DNA of 64,000 bases, from NCBI GenBank assembly GCA_029237695.1, contig CM055274.1:16047505-16111504 (forward strand), in the 5' to 3' direction. The position numbers and the translations under genes were made by a program. Source of the DNA: Conchocele bisecta (lineage: Eukaryota > Mollusca > Bivalvia > Lucinida > Thyasiridae). The notes under the pieces were generated by a model. That model was not told the DNA's origin. It saw only the letters and a program-made list of their open reading frames with translations, and searched no databases. This document shows, piece after piece, positions 18,711 through 29,865 of this stretch. The number at the start of each line of letters is the position of its first letter. Positions within the stretch are counted from its first letter, which is position 1.

Positions 18711-18775
18711 CAGTAACTAGAGAAATGAGGCTTACGGCCTTTATGGCCAGTGTTTGATAATATATATTTCTCAGT

Positions 18776-19530
18776 ATGTTCTCTCTAAATTCTTACTCAA
18801 AATCAGGCAGTTTGATTGGGTGAGACTGAGCACAGCTCAGCCTCAGCCAATCAAGCTTCCTGATTTTGAGTAAGAGAATCAAGTACGTGCTTAGAGAGCT
18901 TTATAAGTAGGGGGCCCATAAATCAGAATCACAGGAATATAATACAGCCAACAAATAGGCCTTTGCTATGACTTTTGCGACCAGCGTAGTCCCAGATCAG
19001 CCTTGATCAGGACCTACACTGTTTGCCATACTGAAATATCCTTTCTACCATCACCAACATGATTTAATACATCCAATTCCGATTATGAGAATGAGCACAA
19101 TGCCCGGAATTGGAAAGGGTTGCACATGTGATAAGGCCCCTTTCACAGCTGAAAACCTAAATAGCTTACCCACAACATAGAGGCTGATAACAATGGGAGG
19201 AATGTGACACAGCAGAAACAAGGTTCAAACTCGAACACTTCTGAGCATGTACTCAAACTATATGCTCAAAATCATGAAGTTTGATTGGTCGAGACTGAGC
19301 TGTGCTCAGTCTCGACCAACCAAACTGCATGATTTTTATTGAGTACAAATTATAATAATGTACTCCGAAATTTTACAATGAAGAGCCCAGTCTTGTCATT
19401 ATAGAAACTCGGAGCACACACTCGTGCTCGAAATCAGGAAATCTGATTGGTCATGGCTGAGCTGTGCTTAGTCTCCACCAATCAAACTGCTTGATTTTGA
19501 GTAAAAATTATAATAATGTACTAAACAAGT
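18776..19530. repeat. Three inverted-repeat units with ATCAGGCAGTTTGATTGG-type arms
   Basis: Hairpins at 18790-18895, 19245-19365 and 19405-19530 share arms of the form CAAAATCAGGCAGTTTGATT paired with AATCAAG...GATTTTGAGTA around CTGAGC-ACAGCTCAG. The first sits in a decayed family F copy. Diverged relatives occur at 43995-44260. Confidence 0.65.
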
Positions 19531-19734
19531 TTTACATCATGGGCCCAGGTGAACTAAGCCATGGGTACAGTGAAAATTATTTACAATAACTTAACAATAA
19601 AGGTGCAACAAAGTACATGTATATAACAAATGCATACGAACTGACGATCATTTTGGACATACAACATGTAACTACACATGTGTATATAAACATGGTATAC
19701 AAAAATCGTCATGATACACAACAACATACATGTA

Positions 19735-20305
19735 CAGTGGGGTCGGCGTGTAAGTGCACACACGAACTAACACGACAGGTTGGAGGTTAGACACCACCAA
19801 ATAGTTTTACTATATAATTTAACCGAATGCCATCCAATAAGGCCAGTCTCTCCTACTTTCACTATTCGTATGGATGTTGTGGGACCCACTTGTACATGAC
19901 CTGCAGCCAGTCTGTACTGGTTCCGCATGAACTAAACAATAGGTTCACTTACTCCTAAGAAAGAAAAATCCAACCTTGTCATATCCTCCAATATTGTGTA
20001 CATTTGTTGGCCACGGAAACTCCGTGTACATCAAGTGACCAACAGGTTCAGTGTTTTCTTTTAAATGCTACAAATATGCTGAAAACTGGTGTTAAAGGCA
20101 CCCCAAAATGTTCCTCAAGTGAAACTGGGTAGTAATGGATCAAGATTTGCAAGCAAACGGTGTCTGTGACCTCAAAACACCCGTACTATTTTTTTATACC
20201 GGACTACTTTTGCATACACCCTGGGCGGTTTCGCACCATTTGGTGTCTTCTAACCTGGAACCAATCGTGTTCGTTCGTGTGTGCACTTACATGCTGACCC
20301 CACTG
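19735..20305. mobile_element. Family D element, long form (TA-flanked)
   Basis: Left terminus CAGTGGGGTCGGCGTGTAAG and right terminus CTTACATGCTGACCCCACTG are inverted over about 48 bp. TA lies on both sides (19733-19734, 20306-20307). The 475-bp interior has no convincing ORF. The TA duplication and CAGTG...CACTG ends fit Tc1/mariner-type non-autonomous elements. This is the only copy here with an interior. Confidence 0.85.
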
Positions 20306-20384
20306 TATAATGGTAATCTTTGCAAACATACTGCGAGATTCATCATACCAAGTGTCATGTTAACATAGGGACTGACTGTAGATT

Positions 20385-20775
20385 GATTGATTATTGGTGT
20401 TTAACGGTGAAGGTCATTTAAGGCCTGGCCAACAGGTTGGACTATCCCGTATTTAACCTGGCATAATGAGGGAAATTCACAAAATCAGAACGGAATATTT
20501 ACATCAAAATAAATATATATTCAGCCCTGAAGTTAGAATAACCGGACCCGACGCCATGTCCATACCACACCAAAGCCACTTGGCCCCTTCCTCTAAAAGT
20601 AAAGAATTACGAATAATCATATTACTCGTATAAGGGGTATCACTAGATTCAACTCTCATATACAAGAAAGCCAAAGCCGTACATGCGGGCTAAACCAGGT
20701 CTCTGGTCGGGATTCTGGTAAGGATGAATCCCAATCGTTGAAATACCCATCACATGCTCCCATCTGCCACTAGCA
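20385..20775 (+). repeat. Family P dispersed repeat, copy 4
   Basis: Landmarks in order: ATTATTGGTGTTTAACGG, GGCCTGGCCAACAGGTT, ATTCAGCCCTGAAGTTAG, GCCATGTCCATACCACACC and AAACCAGGTCTCTGGTCGG. Its tail is interrupted by the family D palindrome beginning at 20784. Confidence 0.75.
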
Positions 20776-20783
20776 CATATGTC

Positions 20784-20882
20784 CAGTGGGGTCAGCGTGT
20801 AAGTGCACACACGAACGAACACAACAGGTTGGTTCCAACCTGTCGTGTTCGTTCGTGTGTGCACTTACACGCTGACCCCACT
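20784..20882. mobile_element. Family D palindrome, copy 2 (interior lost)
   Basis: A nearly perfect 98-bp palindrome: the family D left terminus joined directly to its right terminus at ACAGGTTGG-TTCCAACCTGT. No TA duplication is evident at this copy. Confidence 0.85.
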
Positions 20883-21513
20883 CTAAGGCCTGTTCAAAAT
20901 GTAACACAGCTTACATGTCTTACACATTTGGGTCGTCGGCTGACAATTGAGAAGACTCCTGGCTTTAGTATGTATGATTAACCACATTATATCATATGTT
21001 CTACTTCATATTGTCAGTTTCTTGTCAAATGCCAGTAGAGGTGAAAAGTTGAGTATTTTTGTGACAAAAACACGAAACTTGGATATTTTTAAATCAGTGT
21101 AGTAAACAAGGCCGCGGCCCACATGTCGCGCCCACCGAGGCTTTGATAGTATACCGGAAAACTTCAACCCGGACACACGTACGCAATGTGCCGACTATAT
21201 CACGCTGTCCGCAAGAGGGCGTGACAAAAATGGTCATATGCAAAGTTTTATACATTCGCCACATGGCTAACAGTTGTGGACATTCAAATGCCAGAAAAGT
21301 TTTGACGAGGTATTAGTCACAGTAACAAAGATGTTACATAGTAAGGTTCACCATTTGTGTGATATAACAATGTCATTTGTGTAATTACGTGAGGCACCTA
21401 CAACTCAAATCTCTGAAACTGACTATAGATGATACGACTATATTGAAAACAAAAACATTGGAACAACATTGTTGTTTTCATATAGACATATCATATATGA
21501 AACTTATAATTAT

Positions 21514-21748
21514 GTGGCTGTAACTAGAGAAACGGACCTTATGGGATTTGTGACCAGTGTAGATCTTGATCAAATATCACACTCATGTAGCCCGATAAAG
21601 ATCTATAATGCTTGTTAAAATCATGATGGGTGTTTCATTGATGGAATGGTAAACAGTGCGTATCTTGATCAGACTGCGGACGCACAGGCTGATCTGTATT
21701 TATACTGGTCGCAAAACCCACATGCCCCATTTCTCCAGTCACAGCCAT
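21514..21748. mobile_element. Family F MITE copy 2
   Basis: Ends GTGGCTGTAACTAGAGAAAC and CATTTCTCCAGTCACAGCC are inverted, with internal TGTGACCAGTGTAGATCTTG and TTTATACTGGTCGCAAAACC. Confidence 0.7.
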
Positions 21749-21827
21749 ATAAATTAAAAATATAATTTTGTTCCAACATTTTTGTAACAGTCATATCATA
21801 TATCACGATTATCTGCTTCTAATGAAT

Positions 21828-22092
21828 TCCCGTAGAATTCTTTTTTCTATTAATTCATTCCCACAAAATAACAATTTGTTCCCTCAATTTAACAATTCGT
21901 TTCCACAAAATAACAATTTGCTCCCACGGGAACGAATTGTTAATTCGTGGGAACAAATTGTTATGTCGTGGGAACGAATTGTTAATTCGAGGGAATGAAT
22001 TGTTAAAATTGAGAAAACAAATTGTTAATTAGAGGGAACAAATTGTTAAATTGAGGGAACAAATTGTTATTTTGTGGGAACGAATTAATAAA
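21828..22092. repeat. Short alternating repeat array, TTCCCACGAAATAACAATTTG type
   Basis: About twelve 20-22-bp units of GAACAAATTGTTATTTTGTGG or its complement. The first half is in one orientation and the second half inverted, giving a long fold-back pivoting near 21927. A shorter relative is at 29110-29285. Start-to-stop frames here are artefacts. Confidence 0.85.
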
Positions 22093-22705
22093 AAATAACC
22101 ATGTCCCCTGTGGGGCTGCAAGAGAGTGGTAGCTGATCAGGAGCTACACTGACCAAAAACTAAACAAACACACATTCACACACATGACAGTACCAACAAA
22201 CCAACCGAGGTGGCCAAGACAAACACAGAAATTGATTTTAAAAGAAATAACATTAAAATGAAACGGAAAATGTGAAACCCATAAAAACTCACCAAATAAC
22301 GTATTATGTTTAATAAATAAATGCATATGCATGTATGTACAAGAATCTATACACAGAATAATGTCTGCGTCTCATTCAGGTACATTCAAAGTCCCACATA
22401 CTTTGAGTACATATATCTACTAAAACCATCCATCATTTTAACTGTAACTCTGCAAAACCTCCCATACCGTTCATAGCAGAGATACGATGCCATCCATCAC
22501 CTTACACTGCAAAGTATTGGTAACGGTAACTGCTATACGGACGATACAGTAGTTTTTGCACAGTAATGTTGCAACAACACAAATTTATGATGTCCAATGA
22601 AACATTGCTAAACCAGGGTTCCACTGTCCTAGGGTGTCCGGTTTAGCAAGGTTCCAGTGTAATGCAAGCATATGAGTAAACAATTGTTATATTTACAATC
22701 ATCAG

Positions 22706-22945
22706 GGGGCGTTTCACAAAACATTGTACAACTAAAATGTTCGTAAGTGCAAAAGTATAATAGTCTGTAAATTTCACATTAACAGTGTTTTCTTGTAAAC
22801 ACTTATTGGATTTACATTTATTGAGCATAGGCTGCATATGCAGCCTATGCTCAATAAATGTAAATCCATCAATTGAAATTTACAGAAAATCCTAAATTGG
22901 CACTTGCGAACATTTTAGTCGTACGAAGTTTAGTGAAACGCGCCC
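22706..22945. mobile_element. Family H MITE copy 2
   Basis: Termini GGGGCGTTTCACAAAACATT and GTTTAGTGAAACGCGCCC enclose the perfect central palindrome at 22808-22867. The flanks are CAG (left) and CTG (right), so the duplication is not exact here. Confidence 0.8.
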
Positions 22946-23052
22946 CTGGTTTTTGGTGTCTCCAGTTTAGAGAGTTTATATCTATTGCAAACAACCACTG
23001 GTTAGTTACCGGTATATTGTACACTTCCCTCAACAAACTGGGTATGGTACTT

Positions 23053-23263
23053 TAACCCTTAGACCGCTACACACAACAATTGTCGACTGCTGTTGCTTTT
23101 ATATCTTGCCTTATTTCTCAATAATAACATCTCAAGTGCTGTCAAACCATGTTGTAAATTATTCTAAAGTGCTGTCAAAGCATGTATTTGATGATAAAAA
23201 TGGAAAATAGAAAATAAACAGCAAACGACAAAATATTAATTAAGATAGCGGTGTAAGGGTTAA
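23053..23263. mobile_element. Family B element copy 3 (TTAA-flanked)
   Basis: TTAACCCTTAGACCGCTAC and GTAGCGGTGTAAGGGTTAA-like ends lie at TTAA on both sides, with CGACTGCTGTTGCTTTTATA and CAGCAAACGACAAAA inside. Its central hairpin is partly deleted. TTAA sites and CCCTTA ends are piggyBac-like. Confidence 0.7.
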
Positions 23264-23689
23264 TATGATGTTTACGTGAATGAACAGCCAGCAACTTAGA
23301 CGTTAAATCGGAGTATTGTTACATGACTGCCATTGTTTGACACCGCTCACAGTTGTGTTCAAACATATAGCGCATGCTGTTCGAACAAGGCTGTAGACAA
23401 TGCTCATTCCGGGGCCAAGCGTTACTAGAATGCGCAATTACGGTTTTACGTCACCAGACCAGTTCACTACGGTCGCCTGAAATTTTTAAATTGATGCGGA
23501 GAATGGGCACCTGCATCACACGACGTGTACCGTGGTCCAGGAAGATGTATGTGTAAATCAGCTGTTTGAATGGAACAGGTTCTCAAAGTACCGAAAGTAC
23601 TGCAGAAATGCTAAATGACATGATATTTTCGACGGAAATGTAAGCATAACGTTCAACCATGTCCTGCCGTGGGTAAACGTAAATAAGTC

Positions 23690-23885
23690 GGAAACTGTTT
23701 GAACCCGCGGCCTACGGCCTTGGGGTTCAAACAGTTCCCTCGTGCCACGGCAAACGTTTACCCACGGCTAGATATTGTCTAGTTGCGAACGGTAACTCTT
23801 GCAATTTACTCCCGTACCGTCCATAGCTGGCTACGGACGGTACGGGAGAAGATTGCAAGTTACCGTTCGCAACTAGACATTGTCG
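23690..23885. repeat. Two adjacent GC-rich hairpins
   Basis: About 23690-23737: GGAAACTGTTTGAACCC / GGGTTCAAACAGTTCC around CGGCCTACGGCC. About 23772-23884: ATTGTCTAGTTGCGAACGGT / ACCGTTCGCAACTAGACATT enclosing CCCGTACCGTCC/GGACGGTACGGG. No coding capacity. Confidence 0.75.
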
Positions 23886-23971
23886 AACCTTATATTCGAG
23901 GACAAACAGCATTGCAGCTTAGCACCTGAGCATTTTATGTTTGCATCCAGTCAACAATAATGTCATATGTG

Positions 23972-24197
23972 GATGTGACTGGAGAATTGGGGCTTATGGG
24001 ATTTATGATCGGTGAAGCTCTTGATCAAATAGCACACTCCTGTAGCCTGATAACCATCTGTATTGCTTGTTAGAAGCATGTAAGGTGTTTCATTGATGTA
24101 ATGGAGAGAAATGCAGATCCTGATCAGACTGTATATGCCAGTCTGATCTGGATCTACACTGATCGCAAAACCGATATGCCCTATTTTTCCAGTCACT
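23972..24197. mobile_element. Family F MITE copy 3
   Basis: Ends ATGTGACTGGAGAATTGGGG and CCCTATTTTTCCAGTCAC enclose the family's GATCTACACTGATCGCAAAA block. Confidence 0.65.
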
Positions 24198-24431
24198 CGA
24201 TTGTATTGATACATTGGGATTTTATGTCAATTCAACAGCAAGGGCACATACCGGTATAGACGGACATGCACCTCTATGGAGGGAGTACCATTCGTTCAGC
24301 ACTGAAATTACAAAATAACAAGCGGACATATGAATGCCCCCAGTGAAAAATTGGAGAACTCTTCCAAACTTCTTAACCAAAATGTTTAAGTGTTTCAGTA
24401 GTGTTGTAAATGTTAGAAGATCAAGGTCATA

Positions 24432-24661
24432 TTAACCCATTACATTCGGAATACACCTTTATGGCTATGAAATTTTTAAAATTATTTTATTTTTATTTTT
24501 GTTATTTCTCAATAAATATATATGTTGTGACCACTCATTTGAACCGTCTCGCTGAGACGGTTCAAATGGTGGTCACGACATATATTTCTGAGTTCATATA
24601 AATATAATATTTAGGATTTTCCACAAACAAAATGGTGTATCCTCAGCATGAAATGGGTTAA
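24432..24661. mobile_element. Family C element copy 1 (TTAA-flanked)
   Basis: TTAACCCATTACATTCGGAA at the left and CAGCATGAAATGGGTTAA at the right sit on TTAA sites. The centre is a 17-bp-arm hairpin, CATTTGAACCGTCTC/GAGACGGTTCAAATG (24536-24570). Frames across it are non-coding. Confidence 0.75.
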
Positions 24662-25083
24662 GAGCAGCATGCATAAAAATTCAGCAATTTAGGTCAGTAG
24701 AGCTTATTACTGTGCTCAATGCACCTTTTATACAATTGCCGAAACCACAATTTGTAACAGCAAATATTAATCATTTAAATAACACATGCTTATTATATTA
24801 TGTACGTAATGTAATTAACACATATCATTTAATAGAACCCATGTCCACTAAAGATAGCGAACAAAATGAAACATAATTTCCTATAATTTCACAGGAATTT
24901 CAAATGGACGAAAAGCACAGGCTCCAACAGAATTCTGTGATTTTCATACACAATATTAAAGATAGGAATACTGAATAAAGCAGTATAATTATATTAATGA
25001 TATTACATATATCAATAGAATCAGCACCTAACATCAAAATATAGACAATATCTAAATACTTGCATGAAACGAGTCAGTGAATA

Positions 25084-25183
25084 CTGTGTGGTCAGCGTGT
25101 AAGTGCACACACGAACGAACACGACAGGTTGGAACCAACCTGTCGTGTTCGTTCGTGTGTGCACTTACAAGCTGACCCCACTG
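25084..25183. mobile_element. Family D palindrome, copy 3
   Basis: A near-perfect palindrome of family D termini meeting at GGTTGGAACCAACC, with TA on both sides (25082-25083, 25184-25185). Confidence 0.85.
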
Positions 25184-25195
25184 TACTTGTATATA

Positions 25196-25790
25196 CTGTC
25201 TGTTTCACAAAACCTGCCCAAAGTTTACGGCTATATAAATACTGCAAAAATTATATATTTTTCGATAATATTAAATTACAGCAAAATTTAAGTATGAGCC
25301 TACGGTACTTTTTAATTCGTGAAATTTGGTGCAATATTGATTTTATTGGGAAAAAACAATTTCCCCATGTTAAATCTCCCCCCCCCCCCCCACCCACCCC
25401 GCATAGACATCTTCACAAAGTGAAGATGTCTATGGGGATTTCAATATGGGCAGATTTTTCTAATTTTAGAAATAGTGGACCGATTTTCAAAATGTAACTT
25501 TTGTTTTCTTAGTTAGATCATTTACAAGCTATCTAGCTAGTAGGTTTCAGAATCAATTTCCAAATTTTTTCCTTTTCGACTCCACCTCCAGGCTCTCCAC
25601 TTCTTTTTTCCCCATGTTAAATTCCCATAGAGAACTCATTTTTCATAATAAAATCAATATTTGACCAAATTACACGAAATAAAAAGAAGGCTCATTCTTA
25701 AATTTTGCTAAAATTTAATATAAATCTTTTTATTGTTTTTGCATTGTTTATAGGACTGTAAAATTGGGGCAAGTTTTGTGAAACAGACAG
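25196..25790. mobile_element. Family E element, copy 2
   Basis: Termini CTGTCTGTTTCACAAAACCT and AAGTTTTGTGAAACAGACAG have TA on both sides (25194-25195, 25791-25792). The interior includes a poly-C run and the hairpin ATAGACATCTTCAC/GTGAAGATGTCTAT. Confidence 0.85.
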
Positions 25791-25847
25791 TAGACAAGAA
25801 TAGTATGTTAACAGCGCAGCATGATTATGATTATGAAACTTGTAAGT

Positions 25848-25965
25848 ATAATATTGTTCATATATTGGATTGTTAAGGAATAATTAAATGCGAGGGAGCG
25901 TTAGCAACCGCAGCATTTAATACCTGAAAAATCCAATACGTGAACAATAATATACTTATAGTTCA
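25848..25965. repeat. Imperfect hairpin
   Basis: ATATTGTTCATATATTGGATT and its approximate complement AATCCAATACGTGAACAATA flank AATTAAATGC / GCATTTAAT arms. A solitary fold-back, no gene. Confidence 0.55.
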
Positions 25966-26046
25966 GCCAAGTGTACAATGCAATGTCCCATCCAAGTATT
26001 GATTTTCCATTCCCTGTCGAACAGTTAATCATTGAATTGGGCAATA

Positions 26047-26146
26047 TAGTGGGGTCAGCGTGTAAGTGCACACACGAACGAACACGACAGGTTGGAACCA
26101 ACCTGTCGTGTTCGTTCGTGTGTGCACTTACACGCTGACCCCACTG
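26047..26146. mobile_element. Family D palindrome, copy 4
   Basis: This has the same structure as copy 3, with TA on both sides (26045-26046, 26147-26148). Confidence 0.85.
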
Positions 26147-26325
26147 TATATCTTATTGGGGTAAACATTGAAATATGTGAAATAAATGGAGCAGAATGCA
26201 GCCCAGTGATTGGCTTAGAAAGTAGGGTGAACTATACGTTCCAACACGAGTATACACGTACATGTATAAGTTACTTATACGAATAGATTTTCAATTAATA
26301 CTTGTATAGAGGATCTTTATAATAC

Positions 26326-26447
26326 ACAAGTGATGATTTAATATGATATTTATTAAACAATTTCATAAGAAACGAGGTTATGCCAAGGTTCTTATGGAAT
26401 TAGTTGACAAGCTTAATAAATACCATATTAACTCATCACATATATTA
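26326..26447. repeat. Imperfect fold-back
   Basis: GTGATGATTTAATATGATATTTATTAA and the complement TTAATAAATACCATATTAACTCATCAC pair around an inner AACAATTTCATAAGAA / TTCTTATGGAATTAGTT arm. Non-coding. Confidence 0.55.
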
Positions 26448-26705
26448 GATTCTATTTATTGCATAAGCACTAAGCACATTGTCATACCTTGAATCTGCAC
26501 TGGTCACCAAACCTGTTTTCGGTAACGAGCTAATTTGCATTATTATTACACTGGTGTAATAAGATTTTATTACACTCTATTAATACAATGCGAGTGCCCA
26601 CACATGCAACAACCAAACTTGAAACACAAATCCATAACCAAGGCAATTGTGCCACATTGTAAGCTGGATCTTCGGGATAGCATAGAAACACATCAGTAAT
26701 CCTAG

Positions 26706-27404
26706 TTAACCCATTACATTCGGAATACGCCTTTACGGGTATGAAATATTTTAAATATTTCATTTTAAATATTTTACTTTTATTTTTCTTATTTCTTAAC
26801 CCTGAGACTGCTACTCACAACAATTGCCGTCTGCTGTTGCTTTTATATCTTGCCTTATTTCTCAATAAAAACATGTTTTGACAGCACTTCAGAATCATTT
26901 CTATCATTTCCAATAGAAATGATTCTGAAGTGCTGTCAAAGCATGTTGTAAATTATTCTAAAGTGCTGTCAAAGCATGTTTTTGATGATATAATAGAAAA
27001 TAAACAGCGGACGACAAAACATTAAGATAGCAGTGTAAGGGTTATAGAGAATAGTAGGTTAGTGCCGTGAATGGGAAAAAATATCTGGCAAGGCTCAGGA
27101 AACGGGATGGGCGAGGCTCTGCTGAGCACATCCCGTTTCCGTGCTGCGCCAGATATTTTTTCCCATTCACGGCACTAACCTACTATTCTATTTATCCCGT
27201 CAACACCTTCAAATGGCTGTAAAATGCAAAAATTGTATTGACTGGATATCAAAAATGTTTCACGGCACCGTGTTTCACGGCACATACGCACTGTGTTGAC
27301 GGGATAAAATGAAAGTAGATGTTGTGACCACTTATATACTTTTAAGCACAAACAAAGAAAGTATTTGGAACAAAGTGAAATATACTCAGCATGAAATGGG
27401 TTAA
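26706..27404. mobile_element. Family C element copy 2 carrying two nested elements
   Basis: The outer ends TTAACCCATTACATTCGGAA (26706) and CAGCATGAAATGGGTTAA (to 27404) belong to family C. Inside lie a complete family B copy (26796-27043, ends TTAACCCTGAGACTGC and GTAAGGGTTA) and a family L fold-back (27046-27190) followed by a TTTATCCCGTCAACAC...GTGTTGACGGGATAAA unit (to about 27308). Family C interior text resumes after it. Confidence 0.7.
27046..27190. mobile_element. Family L 145-bp fold-back, copy 1
   Basis: Arms AGAATAGTAGGTTAGTGCCG and CGGCACTAACCTACTATTCT extend through AATATCTGGC / GCCAGATATT and GAAACGGGATG / CATCCCGTTTC. A nearly identical copy is at 47070-47215, also followed by a CCCGTCAACACC/GTGTTGACGGG unit. 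Confidence 0.8.
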
Positions 27405-27429
27405 GCTGAACAATAGAGAATACAGGCTA

Positions 27430-27612
27430 GTGTAAAGTTGAGATTAACAATGTTTTATTGTAAACAATTATTGGATTTACATATATTGAGCATAGGCTGC
27501 ATATGCAGCCTATGCTCAATAAATGTAAATCCATCAATTGAAATTTCCAGACGATCCTAAATTTGAACTTAGGTACGAGCATTTTAGTCGTACAAAGTTT
27601 AGTGAAACGGCC
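27430..27612. mobile_element. Family H MITE copy 3, left terminus missing
   Basis: The central palindrome (27474-27532) and right terminus (GTTTAGTGAAACGGCCCC) are present; the first about 50 bp are absent. Confidence 0.7.
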
Positions 27613-28039
27613 CCCTGTTTATCAGGCTCGGCTCTGAAATAGCAGAAATTCCTCTGAGCCGAGTCTAACAAAAGCCACTAGCACGATATTCTATTTATCA
27701 GGCAATATTCATGCTAGGAAATTCACACAAGTATAATTTTGTTTTCGTTGAATGGAAAGCGGACATGTTTATATCGGGTCATTATACGGACGTCATTCAG
27801 CAACATCACATGACATCATTCCACAAGCAAAACTAGTTTTTGAATACAGATTGATAATGGCACATTGTATCAGCATCAATGACCTTCTTTTAGAAAAAAA
27901 CATGCTATGGCAGCGCACTGGAGATGAATTTTATTTGCTGCCAAAACATGTTTGTAAAATACATTGAAGCTGTATTCAATCACAAACCCACGATGCCAAG
28001 ATCCCAGTCTAATGCCTTTATCAAGGAGTAACCACCTGG

Positions 28040-28293
28040 AACTTTGTATGACTAAAATGTTCGTAAGTGCAAATTTGGGATCGTCAATCGATGTATTTAC
28101 ATTTTGAAAATTGAGCATAGGCTGCAGATGGATTCATGTTTTGATTGGATTCATATTTATTGAGCATAGGCTGCAGATGCAGCCTATGCTCAATAAATAT
28201 GAATCCAATAATTGTTGATGTGAAATTTACAGACTATCACAATTTTGCACTTACAAACATTTTAGTCATACAAAGTTTAGTGAAACGGCCCCC
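28040..28293. mobile_element. Family H MITE copy 4, rearranged centre
   Basis: It begins inside the left terminus (ACTTTGTATGACTAAAATGT) and ends GTTTAGTGAAACGGCCCC before CAG. The palindrome at 28147-28206 is preceded by a partial duplicate of its left arm. Confidence 0.7.
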
Positions 28294-28309
28294 AGATTCT
28301 TTGATAAAA

Positions 28310-28512
28310 AAAGTGAAAATGAGAGTGAATGGGTTTAACGTCCCAGCAACAGCTAAGGTTATATAGAGACGGGACTACAGTTTTAAGTCTCATCCGACAG
28401 ACCAGTGGGATGGAAATACTTAGTATTTTTGATGCCCAAGGTGAGGTTTGAACCACAACCTCCGGATTAGAAGCCAAGTGTTCTAACCCCTAGGCCACAA
28501 CCATCCCTCCTT
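28310..28512 (-). mobile_element. tRNA-like SINE remnant
   Basis: Read on the minus strand, about 28512-28430 resembles a tRNA: box A-like GTGGCCTAGGGGTTAGA and box B-like GGTTCAAACCTCACC at tRNA spacing. It continues into a block whose complement reads AACGTCCCAGCAACAGCTAAGG, a motif shared with family P and the 58-bp tandem at 45117. The tRNA stems do not pair well, so this is a tRNA-derived retroposon, not a tRNA gene. Confidence 0.55.
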
Positions 28513-29109
28513 GATAACAAATAGTCTTATACCGAGTAATAGTTGGAATAGAGGGTTTGTGGCTCGTTAAACATAATTCAACATATTGCTGTTAATTTCC
28601 TGCATTGAGTGTTTGACATAAAGTTCCCCAAAAATGCCCATTAACAGGTGGAAACCACATAACAATATGTCAAGAAGCAAACACTTGCAATTTGAGCACT
28701 ATTCTTGGAAACAACATAATACCACACTTGTCATTCAACGACACTTACGAATACAATGCACGGAGAACGTGACCTCATCTGAAAATAGTAACACATTAAA
28801 CTGTGAGTAATAATTGACATTTGAAAGCAACACCGTCTCATTTGCCTTTCCCATAGCGTGAAATATTATTTTTCAAACAAAACACACTTTGGATGCATTT
28901 ACCGGTATACATGTACGTGTATTTGGTTAGCCCAACTTGCACCTAAATCATGCTTATGGACAGAAACAGGTAAACTCTTGGTAAAATGCAAATAAATCAC
29001 CGAAATAAGGACTCCTTTCAGTTTCAATGAAAACCATTAATAATTGGATGCAAACACACTAATGCAAGGATGAATGTACGGAGCCCCGCAGGAGACATAG
29101 AATACTTTT

Positions 29110-29285
29110 TTATATTAATTTGTTCCCACGAAATAACAATTTGTTCCCTCAATTTTAACAATTCGTTCCCAATTTATAATAATTTGTTCCCACAAAATAA
29201 CAATTCATTACCACAGGATCAAATTGTTAATTTGTGGGAACGAATTGTTACATTGTAGAACAAATTGCTATTTTGTTATTTCTTC
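29110..29285. repeat. Second TTCCCACGAAATAACAA-type alternating array
   Basis: About eight 20-22-bp units, the same family as 21828-22092, with an orientation switch near 29218. Confidence 0.8.
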
Positions 29286-29288
29286 ATC

Positions 29289-29374
29289 AAAAATGGCAAG
29301 TTGGGAGTCCTTTAGAATCGTCTCATTGAGACGATTCTAAAGCACTCCCAACTTGCCATTTTTTATGGAGAAAT
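29289..29374. repeat. Near-perfect hairpin
   Basis: Arms ATGGCAAGTTGGGAGT...TTTAGAATCGTCTC and complement meet at AT. They are flanked by TTATTTCT/AGAAATAA. It is a family B-like core with different arms. Confidence 0.7.
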
Positions 29375-29865
29375 AAGAAATTTACCTTCAAATTACGCAC
29401 CTTAAGTGGAGCTCTGATCATGTACACTTTATTTAGTTGTTTAGCTTTGTAATGGTATGGTCATGCAGTCACTGATTGATCGATTGATTTGTGCTCGGTA
29501 TGAGCCGGATCATCTGGATCTACAATGTCCAAAATATTGGATTTTCAGCTTGAACGACTTAAAATAGATATATAATTCACTCAAAATGGACACACACATT
29601 ATCACATATTCAATCTACAAGCAGGCAAAATACACAATACTGGACTTGGACAAATCATGAACTAACGATACTCGATAAAGTTCAGACAGATTCCCACATT
29701 TTGATATGTTGTAAAAGCATTGCGAGTACATGTACATGTACATATAACATAAATTGAAGGGGTCAGATGAGGAAGGGGGCTAAGTTCATAATGGACTTAG
29801 CCCCCCTTCTTCCACTCTGACCCATTCAAGTGGCATCTGGCGAGTAAAAGCGACAATGCAAAAGC

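Noticed and set aside
23374..23556. A 60-aa frame in locally GC-rich DNA
   Set aside because: No domain, splice context or related copy; position beside hairpins suggests chance.
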